A stretch of 64,000 nucleotides of DNA from Desulfobacteraceae bacterium (GCA_024225635.1 JAAEMK010000472.1:1-64000); one strand, 5' to 3'. Positions 1-8,570 are shown, numbered from the stretch's first letter. Made by a program: numbers and translations. Notes: generated by a model from the letters alone, not told the origin.

Positions 1-34
1 CTCGCAGCAGATATGGGACAGATTTAATGTCCTC

Positions 35-59
35 GGGGACAGATTTGAAATCTGTCCCC
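35..59. repeat. Palindromic repeat, GGGGACAGATTT family (copy 1)
   Basis: Perfect inverted repeat with arms GGGGACAGATTT / AAATCTGTCCCC around a single G. It lies just before the 5S gene. A degraded half copy (GGGACAGATTTAATGTCC) precedes it at 14-32. Further copies occur at 207-233 and 288-312. The form (short, palindromic, clustered, non-coding) resembles REP-like elements mobilised by RAYT transposases; that link is inference, as no RAYT gene is present here. Confidence 0.8.
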
Positions 60-77
60 ATAAACAGCCAAGTTTAA

Positions 78-194
<117 letters not shown>

Positions 195-206
195 TATTTT
201 TTATAA

Positions 207-240
207 GGGGACAGATTTAATAAATCTGTCCCCTTTTTTT
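207..240 (+). terminator. Repeat-derived terminator after the rRNA operon
   Basis: A second copy of the GGGGACAGATTT palindrome (207-233) is followed directly by seven T residues. The long perfect stem plus U-tract is a good rho-independent terminator for the 5S transcript. A repeat element thus appears to serve as, or sit on, the rrn terminator. Confidence 0.7.
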
Positions 241-287
241 GTGTCCCTTTTTTTGTTCTGTTTGCCAGATTATGTAAACTTTTCATC

Positions 288-312
288 GGGGACAGATTTG
301 AAATCTGTCCCC
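288..312. repeat. Palindromic repeat, GGGGACAGATTT family (copy 3)
   Basis: Same 25-bp palindrome as at 35-59. Partial copies continue to its right (CATCTGTCCCC near 324, and a TTTGTCCC segment near 358 with a duplicated GTGGCTGG). The rest of 313-459 holds no gene that I can support; a 106-codon frame across 82-402 only reads through the rRNA and repeats. Confidence 0.75.
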
Positions 313-459
313 ATTATCCCAAACATCTGTCCCCGTGTACCCCCGTGGCTGGCTATATTTGTCCCTGTGGCTGGTAAATTTGATTTTGGTGTGGAGGTCT
401 GATCGTGGTACAGTGTTCTTGCGAGGTCGGTTTAATGGTTTCCACCTTGCATTGGTTTA

Positions 460-492
460 AGGGCCCCCGTTAAGCAGGTTCGGGGGCCCTTT
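460..492 (-). terminator. Intrinsic terminator, probably bidirectional
   Basis: GC-rich hairpin: AGGGCCCCCG, an 11-nt loop, CGGGGGCCCTT. It lies about 40 bp beyond the stop of the minus-strand hydrolase gene, so it most likely ends the ftsY-yebG-hydrolase transcript. The T-tracts on either side are short, so efficiency is uncertain. Confidence 0.65.
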
Positions 493-530
493 CCATTTTA
501 GACTTGTTGGAGATGTTTAAAGGCTACGGT

Positions 531-1127
531 TCAGGTGGTGATGAGGTCTGAGACCGTGGCTGAAAGCTCCTCGGTGAATCCGGAATAGAAGTGGTCTGCT
601 CCCTCCATGATTACAAGATCGCTTTTAGGATTCAGTCGCTTCATGAGAGGGGTGACCGATGCCGGAGGGGCAAGTTCGTCAAGGGAGCCGGTTACTGCTG
701 AAACCGGGCAGTCCATGGGGTTTGCCGTCGAGAAATCCATGAATGCCGACGGCGGGGAGACCAGGAGTATACGGTTTACCTCCGGGCTTCTGGTGTGGGT
801 AATGACCCAGGCGCCAAAGGAGTAGCCCGCAAGGTATGTCTCCCGGATCCCAAGGCCCTTGAGATGGTCAAGGGCGTAACCCAGGTCCCGGGTCTCGCCC
901 CTGCCGTTGTCAAACCGGCCCGTGCTTGTGCCAACGCCCCTGAAGTTGAACCTGAGGGTTGTAAATCCCTTTTCCAGGAACGCCCCTTCGATGACGGATA
1001 CCACGGGATTGTCCATATCACCGCCGTAGAGGGGGTGGGGATGGGTGATCACCACCCCCTTTGTGGGCGACTGGATCTCAAGCCTTGCCTCCAGGGTGAG
1101 GGTGCCGGCTGCGATCTCTTTTTTCAT
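531..1127 (-). CDS. Alpha/beta hydrolase (COG2945-like)
   Basis: 198-aa predicted cytoplasmic serine hydrolase. An early HPHPLYGG motif (about residues 29-36) is typical of this small-hydrolase group. The nucleophile elbow is GYSFGA. An Asp in GSLDELAPP and a His in GADHFYSG complete a plausible catalytic triad. No signal peptide is seen. It starts 20 bp after the yebG-like stop, with GGGGAG just upstream, so it is probably the last gene of the ftsY operon. Substrate is unknown; related proteins are annotated as dienelactone-hydrolase-like or simply as hydrolases. Confidence 0.8.
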   Translation of the reverse strand: MKKEIAAGTLTLEARLEIQSPTKGVVITHPHPLYGGDMDNPVVSVIEGAFLEKGFTTLRFNFRGVGTSTGRFDNGRGETRDLGYALDHLKGLGIRETYLAGYSFGAWVITHTRSPEVNRILLVSPPSAFMDFSTANPMDCPVSAVTGSLDELAPPASVTPLMKRLNPKSDLVIMEGADHFYSGFTEELSATVSDLITT

Positions 1128-1147
1128 GGCTCCCCTACTTTCAGGGG

Positions 1148-1510
1148 TCAGGCTGCGGCTGATGAAGTTGAAGATTTCTTTTTGGAAGCCTTGGGTTTGG
1201 ATTCCGCCTTAGGGGCCGCTTTTTTCTTTCCAGGGGTGCGTTTTTCCGGTTTTGCCTCGGGAGACGCTGCCGCCTTTGGCGGTTTCGCTCCCCTGAGAAG
1301 GGCGTTGACGGTATCGCGTTCCTGGGCCAGGAGCAGGGAGATCTCTTCGTTCTGATCATCATCCAGATTGATATCGCTGTCCCTGAGAAAGGCATATAGA
1401 TTGTCTGCTATATCGAGCATTTTGTCATGGGCGTCGGCTTCTTTTTTTGTCGCAAATGTCATTTTTTCGACTCCGTTTCTGACGACGATGTATTGAACAA
1501 CTACTGCCAT
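1148..1510 (-). CDS. yebG: YebG-like protein with a basic C-terminal tail
   Basis: 120 aa. The first 70 residues closely follow the E. coli YebG pattern (MAV-V-Y-V-R-G-EKM-F--KKEAD--DKMLD, then an acidic stretch before a leucine-rich helix). YebG in E. coli is a small DNA-damage-inducible protein of unclear function. The last 45 residues are almost entirely Lys, Ala, Pro and Ser, like a histone H1 tail. The gene starts 11 bp after the ftsY stop with GAGGAG as ribosome site. No LexA-type CTGT-N8-ACAG box is visible in front of it, so SOS control is not supported here. Confidence 0.75.
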   Translation of the reverse strand: MAVVVQYIVVRNGVEKMTFATKKEADAHDKMLDIADNLYAFLRDSDINLDDDQNEEISLLLAQERDTVNALLRGAKPPKAAASPEAKPEKRTPGKKKAAPKAESKPKASKKKSSTSSAAA

Positions 1511-1521
1511 GGTCTACTCCT

Positions 1522-2481
1522 CTAATCAAACAAAGCATTGATAAATAGGTGGGGATCAAATTCCTGAAGATCGTCTATGCCTTCCCCTACGCCGATATAT
1601 TTCAGGGGAACATCCATGGTGTTGGCAACAGACGCAACAATGCCGCCCTTGGCGGTTCCGTCCAGCTTGGTCAGTGCAAGTGCGGTGATGCCCACGGCTT
1701 CGTCAAATAGCCGTGCCTGGGACAGGGCGTTCTGGCCCGTGGTGGCATCCAGGACCATGAGAACCTCATGGGGGGAACCCTTGAGCCGTTTTCCAACCGA
1801 CCGTTTGATTTTTTTGAGCTCCTCCATGAGGTTCTTCTGGGTATGAAGCCTGCCTGCCGTGTCGATGAGCAGGACGTCCATGCCCCTTGCAATGGCTGCT
1901 TCCACGCCGTCAAAGGCCACGGCCGCGGGATCTGCGCCCTCCCGGTGCTTGACAATGCCGACGTTCGCCCGGTTGGCCCACACTTCCACCTGCTCGATGG
2001 CGGCGGCCCTGAAGGTGTCTGCCGCTGCAATGAGGACCTTTTTGCCCTGGTTGGTGAATTTGGTGGCAAGCTTGCCAAGGGTGGTTGTCTTGCCGGTTCC
2101 GTTGACCCCGACCACCATGATCACTTTTGGCTTTACCACCTCGGATGGGTCTTCCTCCGGGGCTTCGGCCGGAAAGAGGGCGCTGATCTCATCCTTGAGT
2201 ACGGCCTTGAGTTCATCGGCCGTTGACAGTTTCTTGCTTTTTTTGGTGACCCGTTCCATGATCTCGATGGTGAGGTCCACCCCCAGATCCGCCATGATGA
2301 GGCTCTCTTCAAGCTCTTCGAGCAGGGTGTCATCAATGGCTCTTTTGCTGGAAAAGAGTTCATCAATATCGGTGAAAAGAATATCCCTGGTTTTGGATAG
2401 TCCTTGCTTTAGTTTTCCAAAGAGGCCGCTACGGCTCTCCTCCGGGGTCTCCCCCTTCTGTTTTTTCGAATTAAACGCCAC
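1522..2481 (-). CDS. ftsY: Signal recognition particle receptor FtsY
   Basis: 319-aa SRP GTPase that docks ribosome-nascent chain complexes carrying Ffh at the inner membrane. GTPase motifs run in order: G1 GVNGTGKTTT, DTFRAAA, G3 DTAGR, G4 TKLDG followed by TAKGG, and the C-terminal GEGIDDLQEF. An N domain (about residues 20-100) precedes the G domain. The acidic A domain of E. coli FtsY is essentially absent, as in many other bacteria. The start is GTG, preceded by AAGGAA; reading starts MAFNSKKQK. First gene of a three-gene minus-strand operon. Confidence 0.97.
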   Translation of the reverse strand: MAFNSKKQKGETPEESRSGLFGKLKQGLSKTRDILFTDIDELFSSKRAIDDTLLEELEESLIMADLGVDLTIEIMERVTKKSKKLSTADELKAVLKDEISALFPAEAPEEDPSEVVKPKVIMVVGVNGTGKTTTLGKLATKFTNQGKKVLIAAADTFRAAAIEQVEVWANRANVGIVKHREGADPAAVAFDGVEAAIARGMDVLLIDTAGRLHTQKNLMEELKKIKRSVGKRLKGSPHEVLMVLDATTGQNALSQARLFDEAVGITALALTKLDGTAKGGIVASVANTMDVPLKYIGVGEGIDDLQEFDPHLFINALFD

Positions 2482-2584
2482 GTTTGCTAATTCCTTAGTA
2501 TAGTTTAGTATTGCTTCTCTTTTACATCTTTATCCCGAGTTTATCAAGGGGCAAAAGGGTTCGGGCCGGGAAACAGCCGGCCTC

Positions 2585-2825
2585 ATTCCGTCCGGTGATC
2601 CGGAGATGATCCGTCCGGGGCGTTGATATGATGAAGATACTTGCAAACAGGGGATTACCATGATAGTTGTTACCCATGAAAACAGAATTTGCAAGGGTGG
2701 TGACCGGCCGGGGCATTATCATAGATACAAATGCCATCGTTGAACAGGGGCTCCCGAGCTTTTTTTCAGACTTTCCGGATACAGTAGAACCAAGTTTTGT
2801 ATGGAACAGATTTTTGCAGGGTTAA
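2585..2825 (+). pseudogene. Degraded C-terminus of a polar amino acid ABC transporter ATPase (GlnQ type)
   Basis: Pieces of the GlnQ/HisP C-terminal signature can be read in order but in alternating frames: DPEMI (2597), VDMMKILANRG (2622), ITMIVVTHE (about 2654-2680), then from 2679 a frame giving KTEFARVV, IIIDTNAIVEQGLPSFFSD and WNRFLQG before a TAA at 2823. Intact homologues read THEM-FAR-VADR-IFMD-G-IVE-G-P-EFF. At least three frameshifts separate the pieces, and the Walker A half of the gene is missing. The remnant fills the gap between ftsY and the diguanylate cyclase gene. Confidence 0.75.
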
Positions 2826-2828
2826 GCC

Positions 2829-4241
2829 ATGGCTGACACAACCAGTGTTAAACAGATCTATGAATTGAGAACAGAGATAGAACGTCTTCAGTCCCAGAAG
2901 GACACCCTTTTGAAGGAACTGGATCAGACAGAAGAGAATCTTGAAACGTCACAAAAGCTGTATCAGCGGTATCTGCCCCTGATCATAGATCTTTTGACCG
3001 AGGGAAGAAGCGGGTTTCCCCCGGTGTTGAAGGAGTTGAGCACGGCATTCAAAAAAGGGTCCTCCATCGCCAAGATCGAGTACCTTTTTTTTAAATTACA
3101 CGAAACCATGCTCAAGGAGGAACGGACCGCGGCTAAAACAGGTGGTCCTTCTTTGCTGGCCAGGCTCTTCTCCAGCTCTAACCGGCGCCTTCTGGAAGAG
3201 TTTAAACAGGGATATCTCGAGATTATCAACACCTTGAAGTCCACCCTGGAAAACAGGCATATGGAGACCCTTACCGCCCTTTCCAAACGGATACTCAAGG
3301 CAAAGGACCCTCGGGCCATGGGGCATGTGCGGGACGATCTCTTTGACCTGCTTCAGACTCACATTGCCGGACTCGGCGATGACCGGGAAAAGCTCACCCA
3401 GTTTGTCCAGGATATTGTCCAGAGAATTGTGGGCATGGAGGAGCTAATCGGCAAGTCTTTTGATTATGCCCATGAGGTGCTGGAGCCGGGTGAGGGGTTT
3501 GACAATCTGTTGACCGGGGAGATCGAACGGCTGAGGACGGATATTGATGTTGCCGAGACCCTGGACGGTCTGAAAACCCAGGTTTCAGGTACGCTCCTGA
3601 CCATTGAAGACGCCTTGAAGAAAAAGGTCGCCAAGGAGCGGATGATCAAAGAGGTTGCGGAAAAGAACAGGTACACGTTTCAAACCGGATTCGCCAGGTT
3701 TAAAAAAGAGCTGGACGAGGCTACCCGGCATTCCCGGGAGCTTGAAAAGAAGCTCAACCTGGATCCTTTGACCGGCGCCTTCAACCGAAGGGCTTACAAC
3801 AAAAGGATCGAGGATGAGATGGACCGGTATATACGGTACGGAGCCATTTTTTCCCTGCTGGTCATTGACGCGGATAAGTTCAAGAACGTCAACGACACTT
3901 ACGGCCACGCCATCGGGGATAAGTGCCTTCAGGAGATCATCAAGCGGACCTCATCCCATCTTAGAAAAAGCGACATGCTGGCCCGGTACGGAGGTGAGGA
4001 GTTTGTGGTGGTGATGCCCGAGACCGACGGCAATGGCGCCAGGGAGGTTGCCGAGAAAATACGGCAGACCATAGCCAAAATAGAATTTATTTACAAGGAA
4101 GACGCTGTAAAACTTACAGTCAGCATCGGCGCCACCCAGGTCAAGGAAGGTGATGCTGTGCCCCAGGATGTCTTTGATCGTGCGGATGTGGCCGTGTACC
4201 AGGCAAAAGAGGGCGGAAGAAACAGGGTGGTGCTGAATTAA
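2829..4241 (+). CDS. Diguanylate cyclase (GGEEF) with long helical N-terminus
   Basis: 470 aa. Residues 5-50 form a predicted coiled coil, followed by a helical region of unrecognised family to about 300. A GGDEF domain occupies about 305-470. The active-site loop is GGEEF at 388-392, and an RxxD product-inhibition site (RKSD, 379-382) sits five residues before it. NDTYGHAIGD is conserved. It should make c-di-GMP from two GTP, with feedback inhibition. No membrane segment is seen, so it is cytosolic. The ribosome site is weak (CAGGG). pfp follows 25 bp downstream, probably co-transcribed. Confidence 0.92.
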   Translation: MADTTSVKQIYELRTEIERLQSQKDTLLKELDQTEENLETSQKLYQRYLPLIIDLLTEGRSGFPPVLKELSTAFKKGSSIAKIEYLFFKLHETMLKEERTAAKTGGPSLLARLFSSSNRRLLEEFKQGYLEIINTLKSTLENRHMETLTALSKRILKAKDPRAMGHVRDDLFDLLQTHIAGLGDDREKLTQFVQDIVQRIVGMEELIGKSFDYAHEVLEPGEGFDNLLTGEIERLRTDIDVAETLDGLKTQVSGTLLTIEDALKKKVAKERMIKEVAEKNRYTFQTGFARFKKELDEATRHSRELEKKLNLDPLTGAFNRRAYNKRIEDEMDRYIRYGAIFSLLVIDADKFKNVNDTYGHAIGDKCLQEIIKRTSSHLRKSDMLARYGGEEFVVVMPETDGNGAREVAEKIRQTIAKIEFIYKEDAVKLTVSIGATQVKEGDAVPQDVFDRADVAVYQAKEGGRNRVVLN

Positions 4242-4266
4242 GAGATAATGGAGAATATAGAATAGA

Positions 4267-6348
4267 ATGAAACCTTCATCCAGGATTGATATTGAAACGC
4301 TGCTGAATCATTCAAAGACCGAGCGTGCTATCGCGGATATAAACAAAGAGACAATTGAACGGCGGGCTTTCCTGCCCAAAAAGTGCAAGGTGTTTTCCGA
4401 ACGCTTTACCGTGCTTCAGGATCAGCCCGAATACCGGTTTACCATTGATCAGGAGGCGGAAAAGGTGCTGCCCGGCATCATCGACAACCGCGTCCAGAAG
4501 ATCGTTCCCGGTACACAGGCGGATGAGCAGGAGCTCTATTTCAAAAAGAGAAACATCGGAATCGTGTTTTCAGGGGGGCCTGCCCCCGGCGGCCATAATG
4601 TCATTGCCGGGATATTCGATGCCGCCAAAACCGCCAACCCCGATTCCAGGATATACGGGTTTATCCTGGGCCCCGAAGGCATTCTGGAAAACGCCTATGT
4701 GGAGATCACCGAGAGCCTGGTGGATGCCTACCGGAACCTGGGCGGCTTTACCATGATCAAGACCGGCCGGACCAAGATCGATTCCCGGAAAAAGATGGAT
4801 CTTTCCAGGGCCACCTGCAAGGCGCTGAATCTGGATGCCCTGATGATCGTGGGCGGGGATGATTCAAACACCAATGCGGCCTTTCTTGCCCAGGAACTCA
4901 AGGCGGACGGTATTCAGGTCATCGGCATCCCAAAAACCATTGACGGTGATATTCAGGTCAAGACCGAGGACGGCGAGGTGCTTTGCGCCATTTCCTTTGG
5001 TTTCCACACGGCGGCACGGGCCTTTGCCCAGAATATCAGCAACCTTTGCACCGATGCCGGCAGTGACATCAAGTACTGGCACATCTGTAAGGTGATGGGA
5101 AGGGTGGCAAGCCACCTGGCCCTGGAGACGACCCTCCAGACCCACGCCAACCTGACCCTCATCGGGGAGGACCTTGCGGACTACGTTGACCAGGACCGTC
5201 TCAGGGAAGCGGAGAAACGCGGTGAGATCGATTACACCGCCTATGGCATGACCCTTCGCCACCTTTCCCGGCTCATCTGCGACACCATTGTAAAACGGGC
5301 CGCCTGCGGAAAAAATTACGGGGTGATGATCATTCCCGAGGGCGTGCTGGAATTTATTAACGAGATCCAGATCTTCATCATCAAGCTCAGTACCATCATT
5401 GCCGAGTTCAACGAGGTCCATGACGTTGATTTCCATGCCTCCTTTCCCAGCCTCGATGCGAGGCTCGATTACCTGAGGCGGCTTGCCAGGGGAATCAGTG
5501 ACAGGGAAGCGTCCCCCATGTGGAACCTGAGGGATGACGAACTGTTCAACGATCTTCCCTCGTTTTTCCAGGAGGGACTGCTGGTGGAGCGGGATACCCA
5601 CGGTAACTTCCAGTTCTCCCAGGTCAAGACGGAAAAGATCGTCATGGACATGGTCACCGATTACCTGGATATCCTGAGGGAGAAGGGATTGTATAAGGTC
5701 GGCATCAACGCGGATGCTTACAGGACGGCCATGGAAAGGGAAGGGCTCGATGCCGGCGCTTTTGGCGGGGCCATTTTTAAAAATTACGGCAGTGCCGACT
5801 ACCTGCTCGTGAAGGAGACGATCATCTCCCTCAAGACCCTGACCCAGGCGGTGGTCGGCGCAGGCCTCATTGAGGAGGGCCAGGCCTTGCCGGAGGTTGT
5901 GGTCGATATCTTCAAAAAGTCCGTTCCCAAGTTCAAGACCCAGACCCATTTTTACGGATATGACGGCCGGGGCAGCGATCCCACCAAGTTTGACTGCAAC
6001 TACACCTACAACCTGGGGTTGACCGCCTTCAGCCTTATCGCCAACGGGGCGACCGGCCAGATGGCCGTGATCAAGAACCTTGAGCACAAGTTCTGTAAAT
6101 GGGAGCCCCTGGGCATACCCATCTCGAGTCTGATGCACCTTGAGGAGAGAAAGGGTAAGCTTGCTTTAGTCATCGAGAAGAGCATCGTGGATGTGAACTC
6201 CAACGCCTTCAGGGTTGTGACGGCGCTGCGGCAAAAGTGGATGGCCGCCGAACCCGGGGAAGACTGCTACCGGCGTCCCGGGCCTGTCCGGTTTACCGGG
6301 ATCAGCGAGGAGGACCGGCCCATCACCCTTATGCTCAACTCCATCTAA
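4267..6348 (+). CDS. pfp: Pyrophosphate-dependent 6-phosphofructokinase, long form
   Basis: 693 aa. Phosphorylates fructose 6-phosphate with PPi (reversible) in glycolysis. The N-terminal loop is FSGGPAPGGHN. GGDDSNT begins at residue 196; the second Asp of GGDD and the Lys in PKTIDGD (222-228) are the known markers of PPi rather than ATP use. MGRVASHLALE supplies the substrate-binding MGR motif. It belongs to the plant-like long PPi-PFK group but is longer than the roughly 550 aa usual there, with extra C-terminal sequence of unclear role. GGAGAA precedes the start. A palindromic repeat begins 6 bp after the stop. Confidence 0.92.
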   Translation: MKPSSRIDIETLLNHSKTERAIADINKETIERRAFLPKKCKVFSERFTVLQDQPEYRFTIDQEAEKVLPGIIDNRVQKIVPGTQADEQELYFKKRNIGIVFSGGPAPGGHNVIAGIFDAAKTANPDSRIYGFILGPEGILENAYVEITESLVDAYRNLGGFTMIKTGRTKIDSRKKMDLSRATCKALNLDALMIVGGDDSNTNAAFLAQELKADGIQVIGIPKTIDGDIQVKTEDGEVLCAISFGFHTAARAFAQNISNLCTDAGSDIKYWHICKVMGRVASHLALETTLQTHANLTLIGEDLADYVDQDRLREAEKRGEIDYTAYGMTLRHLSRLICDTIVKRAACGKNYGVMIIPEGVLEFINEIQIFIIKLSTIIAEFNEVHDVDFHASFPSLDARLDYLRRLARGISDREASPMWNLRDDELFNDLPSFFQEGLLVERDTHGNFQFSQVKTEKIVMDMVTDYLDILREKGLYKVGINADAYRTAMEREGLDAGAFGGAIFKNYGSADYLLVKETIISLKTLTQAVVGAGLIEEGQALPEVVVDIFKKSVPKFKTQTHFYGYDGRGSDPTKFDCNYTYNLGLTAFSLIANGATGQMAVIKNLEHKFCKWEPLGIPISSLMHLEERKGKLALVIEKSIVDVNSNAFRVVTALRQKWMAAEPGEDCYRRPGPVRFTGISEEDRPITLMLNSI

Positions 6349-6353
6349 AAATT

Positions 6354-6500
6354 GGGGTCAGGCCCTAGCTTATTAGCTTATTATGTATGGTGTCAGGCTT
6401 TCCTTATTGAAAACAGCCTCAATAAGAAAAGCCTGACACCGATAGTCGCAATAGGAACAGCCTGACCCCGCGATAGTCTTGCAATAAGAAAAGCCCGCCC
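6354..6500. repeat. Nested palindromic repeat, TCAGGCTT family
   Basis: Outer arms GGGGTCAGGC (6354-6363) and GCCTGACCCC (6460-6469) enclose an inner pair GGTGTCAGGCTTTCCTTATT (6389-6408) and AATAAGAAAAGCCTGACACC (6421-6440). A third, degraded copy follows (CAATAAGAAAAGCCCGCCCC, 6482-6501). It lies 6 bp after the pfp stop and could act as a terminator or RNA-stabilising hairpin. Related elements lie at 17744, 23171 and 58441. Confidence 0.85.
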
Positions 6501-6744
6501 CCTTTAGTTTTAGAAAAGTCAGCCTTCGTTGTCATTGCCCCCCGTCCATTGTTTTTTTTTGACACACATACTGAACCGGTGTATGTTGCGAATAGTGAAT
6601 TTTGAGAGAATTCGCGTTTTTCTTATACGTTTATCCAATTCAAATAATCAAACCTGAGTCAGTTTAATGGGTTTTTAACGCAGTCCGCAGAGGCTGCGGT
6701 TTTAAAGGCCGTTTGTTAATTAATTTTAAACGAGGGGGCGAATT
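6501..6744 (+). other. AT-rich leader upstream of the secreted hydrolase gene
   Basis: No gene seen. It contains a small hairpin CCGCAG-AGG-CTGCGG (6685-6699) followed by TTTTAAA, which could be a weak terminator or attenuator about 45 bp before the next start. A strong GAGGGGG ribosome site lies at 6732-6738. I do not recognise a riboswitch. Confidence 0.5.
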
Positions 6745-8316
6745 GTGATTTCTTTCAGGAAAATCTGTTTTAACTTTTTTTTACCGTTTCTTTGTATCAT
6801 GACCCTGGCATTTTCGTATTATGTCCATAAAGCCGGGAAATCGGGTGTCGATGGGTGTTCGTCATGGGTTACGGTCGGCGGCAATGCCCTTTACGGCGAC
6901 AGAACCATTCTTCACAAAAATCGTGATGAAGATGCTGCGAAATTGTCGGAAATGAGGATAAGGTGTGTAGACAATAGTCAGCATGACGGTCAATATACAT
7001 ATCTGGCTGTTACGGATAACAAAAGTGAAAACAGTTTGCACGTTTTTGGCGGTGTAAACGAAATGGGCCTTGCGGTTTCAAATAATTTCGTTATGGGCAC
7101 GGTATGGACCGGCCCCTACATAGGTCCGGAGGCGACCCGGGAACTCCTTGAAAATGCGGCCGATGCCGAAGAAGCCTATGAATGGATCGCCGCAAATCCC
7201 TCGTCAAAGTTTACCAACGGTAATATTATCTTTGTCGCTGATAAGGACAAGGCTTATGTGGTGGAGGTCAAGCAGCGTTACAATTTTCTGGGATTGCCGA
7301 ATGGCATAAAGGTAACATCGAGATCCCAGTCCCTTGTCAACGGTATTGACCAGATGCAGGACGTTTCCCAATATGACGACGAGCCGGTCATTATACCGGC
7401 CGGTGTGCGTTTCAGGTCAAATCATTACAAAATGTTCGGGAATCTCTGGATTTTCAATGCGGATAGCGATGATTCCGTGGGCCGGTATAACACCATGGGG
7501 AACATACTGACCCGGACACCCCAAGAGGCGTTATACGGAATATATGGCGAGATTGATATTTTCAATTCAAATGATGCGTCAAAATCCCATGCCCAGGACC
7601 CCGGTGTTGATTATCCGATTTGTAAACATGCTGCTACCGGTATCCGCACCCTTGCTGGAATAACCATCGAGATTGATCCCGACACGCCTTTGAACAGTGA
7701 CCTGTATTGTGCGTTCGGCAATCCGTGTTCCGCGCCGTACATAAAATATTCCCTTCCGGGTAACGATGAAAACACCATCTATGATTATGAAGACGTTATT
7801 ATTCAGGATGAGGACAGAAACATTTTTTTCAGCGAAGTCGCGTTGTTTCCGTTTAACGGCAGTGCGTCCGACAGGATCAGTTTCTTCGAATCCACGGACT
7901 ATGACGGTGTGATGGCCAGGGATGGGGTTTATATGGCTTCCGGTGTTCCGGCCCCTGATAACAAGGTCGTTGTCTGGAACGAGATGACCTTAGATGCAAC
8001 GGTTACCGCGCTCGAAGATATCTATCAGCTGGAGTTTCTTTATTCCGCCCAGGGTGCATCCAATGGGGTCGGGATATGGGTAAAGAGAGTTGATTCCGAC
8101 TGGTGGAGCCGGGCGGCCTGGACACAGGTCGGGACGGAAGGCTCTCCGGATTCAGCCGGAAATCTCAAGCGCATCATGCTCGACACTACGGGGGAGGGGT
8201 TTGCGCCGTACATCGATCAGGATGGAATGATCACATGGGTGGTCGCCACGACTTCCGGTCAAGGGGATGCGGTCGCTCTGGATTACAGCGGCCTGGTTGT
8301 TGTGCCCAAACGGTAG
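6745..8316 (+). CDS. Secreted Ntn-hydrolase, C45/C69 peptidase-like
   Basis: 523 aa. A hydrophobic N-terminal segment (about residues 8-27) is a signal peptide or anchor. It is followed by GVDGCSSW with Cys38 as likely autocatalytic N-terminal nucleophile, then GNALYGDRTILHKNRD and GGVNEMGLAVSNNF, the pattern of acyl-CoA:6-aminopenicillanate acyltransferase and dipeptidase relatives (linear amide C-N hydrolases). The fold probably ends near residue 370. About 150 residues of beta-rich sequence follow, perhaps a carbohydrate-binding-like or sorting domain. It should cleave a small amide or peptide outside the cytoplasm. The start is GTG with GAGGGGG six bases upstream. Confidence 0.7.
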   Translation: MISFRKICFNFFLPFLCIMTLAFSYYVHKAGKSGVDGCSSWVTVGGNALYGDRTILHKNRDEDAAKLSEMRIRCVDNSQHDGQYTYLAVTDNKSENSLHVFGGVNEMGLAVSNNFVMGTVWTGPYIGPEATRELLENAADAEEAYEWIAANPSSKFTNGNIIFVADKDKAYVVEVKQRYNFLGLPNGIKVTSRSQSLVNGIDQMQDVSQYDDEPVIIPAGVRFRSNHYKMFGNLWIFNADSDDSVGRYNTMGNILTRTPQEALYGIYGEIDIFNSNDASKSHAQDPGVDYPICKHAATGIRTLAGITIEIDPDTPLNSDLYCAFGNPCSAPYIKYSLPGNDENTIYDYEDVIIQDEDRNIFFSEVALFPFNGSASDRISFFESTDYDGVMARDGVYMASGVPAPDNKVVVWNEMTLDATVTALEDIYQLEFLYSAQGASNGVGIWVKRVDSDWWSRAAWTQVGTEGSPDSAGNLKRIMLDTTGEGFAPYIDQDGMITWVVATTSGQGDAVALDYSGLVVVPKR

Positions 8317-8570
8317 ATCAGGGTAGATTTCGTTACTTGTATTCGGCATGGACTTATGCTAAAAAAAATAGACGGTATCTCAAAAAAAACAGGGGCTACC
8401 GGTTCACATTCAAAGAAAATGATATACCGCCATAATTCTCCTAATCGTTCGAAAAAGAAGGGATCAGATAATAACGGGTCCGGCGGCATTGATTGTCGCC
8501 AGGATGCCCCACAGGTCATCAGCTGTTTAACACTTTCTTTAAAAATTGATACGTTCAATGAGGTAATCGT

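Noticed and set aside
1144-1153. GGGGTCAGGC core at the yebG-like stop codon
   Set aside because: Only the 10-bp core is present without the second arm, so it may be chance; not listed as a repeat copy.
795-1355. 186-codon plus-strand frame spanning hydrolase and yebG-like genes
   Set aside because: Overlaps two well-supported minus-strand genes and has no recognisable domain.
1504-1560. Possible LexA box before the yebG-like gene
   Set aside because: Searched by eye for CTGT-N8-ACAG and common variants; none found, and the ftsY stop lies 11 bp upstream.
2522-2737. 71-codon minus-strand frame upstream of ftsY
   Set aside because: It lies opposite the degraded ABC ATPase remnant and has no ribosome site; the plus-strand remnant explains the sequence better.
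4864-6138. 424-codon open frame antisense to pfp
   Set aside because: The plus strand carries a complete, motif-rich phosphofructokinase; the antisense frame has no recognisable domain and results from codon bias.
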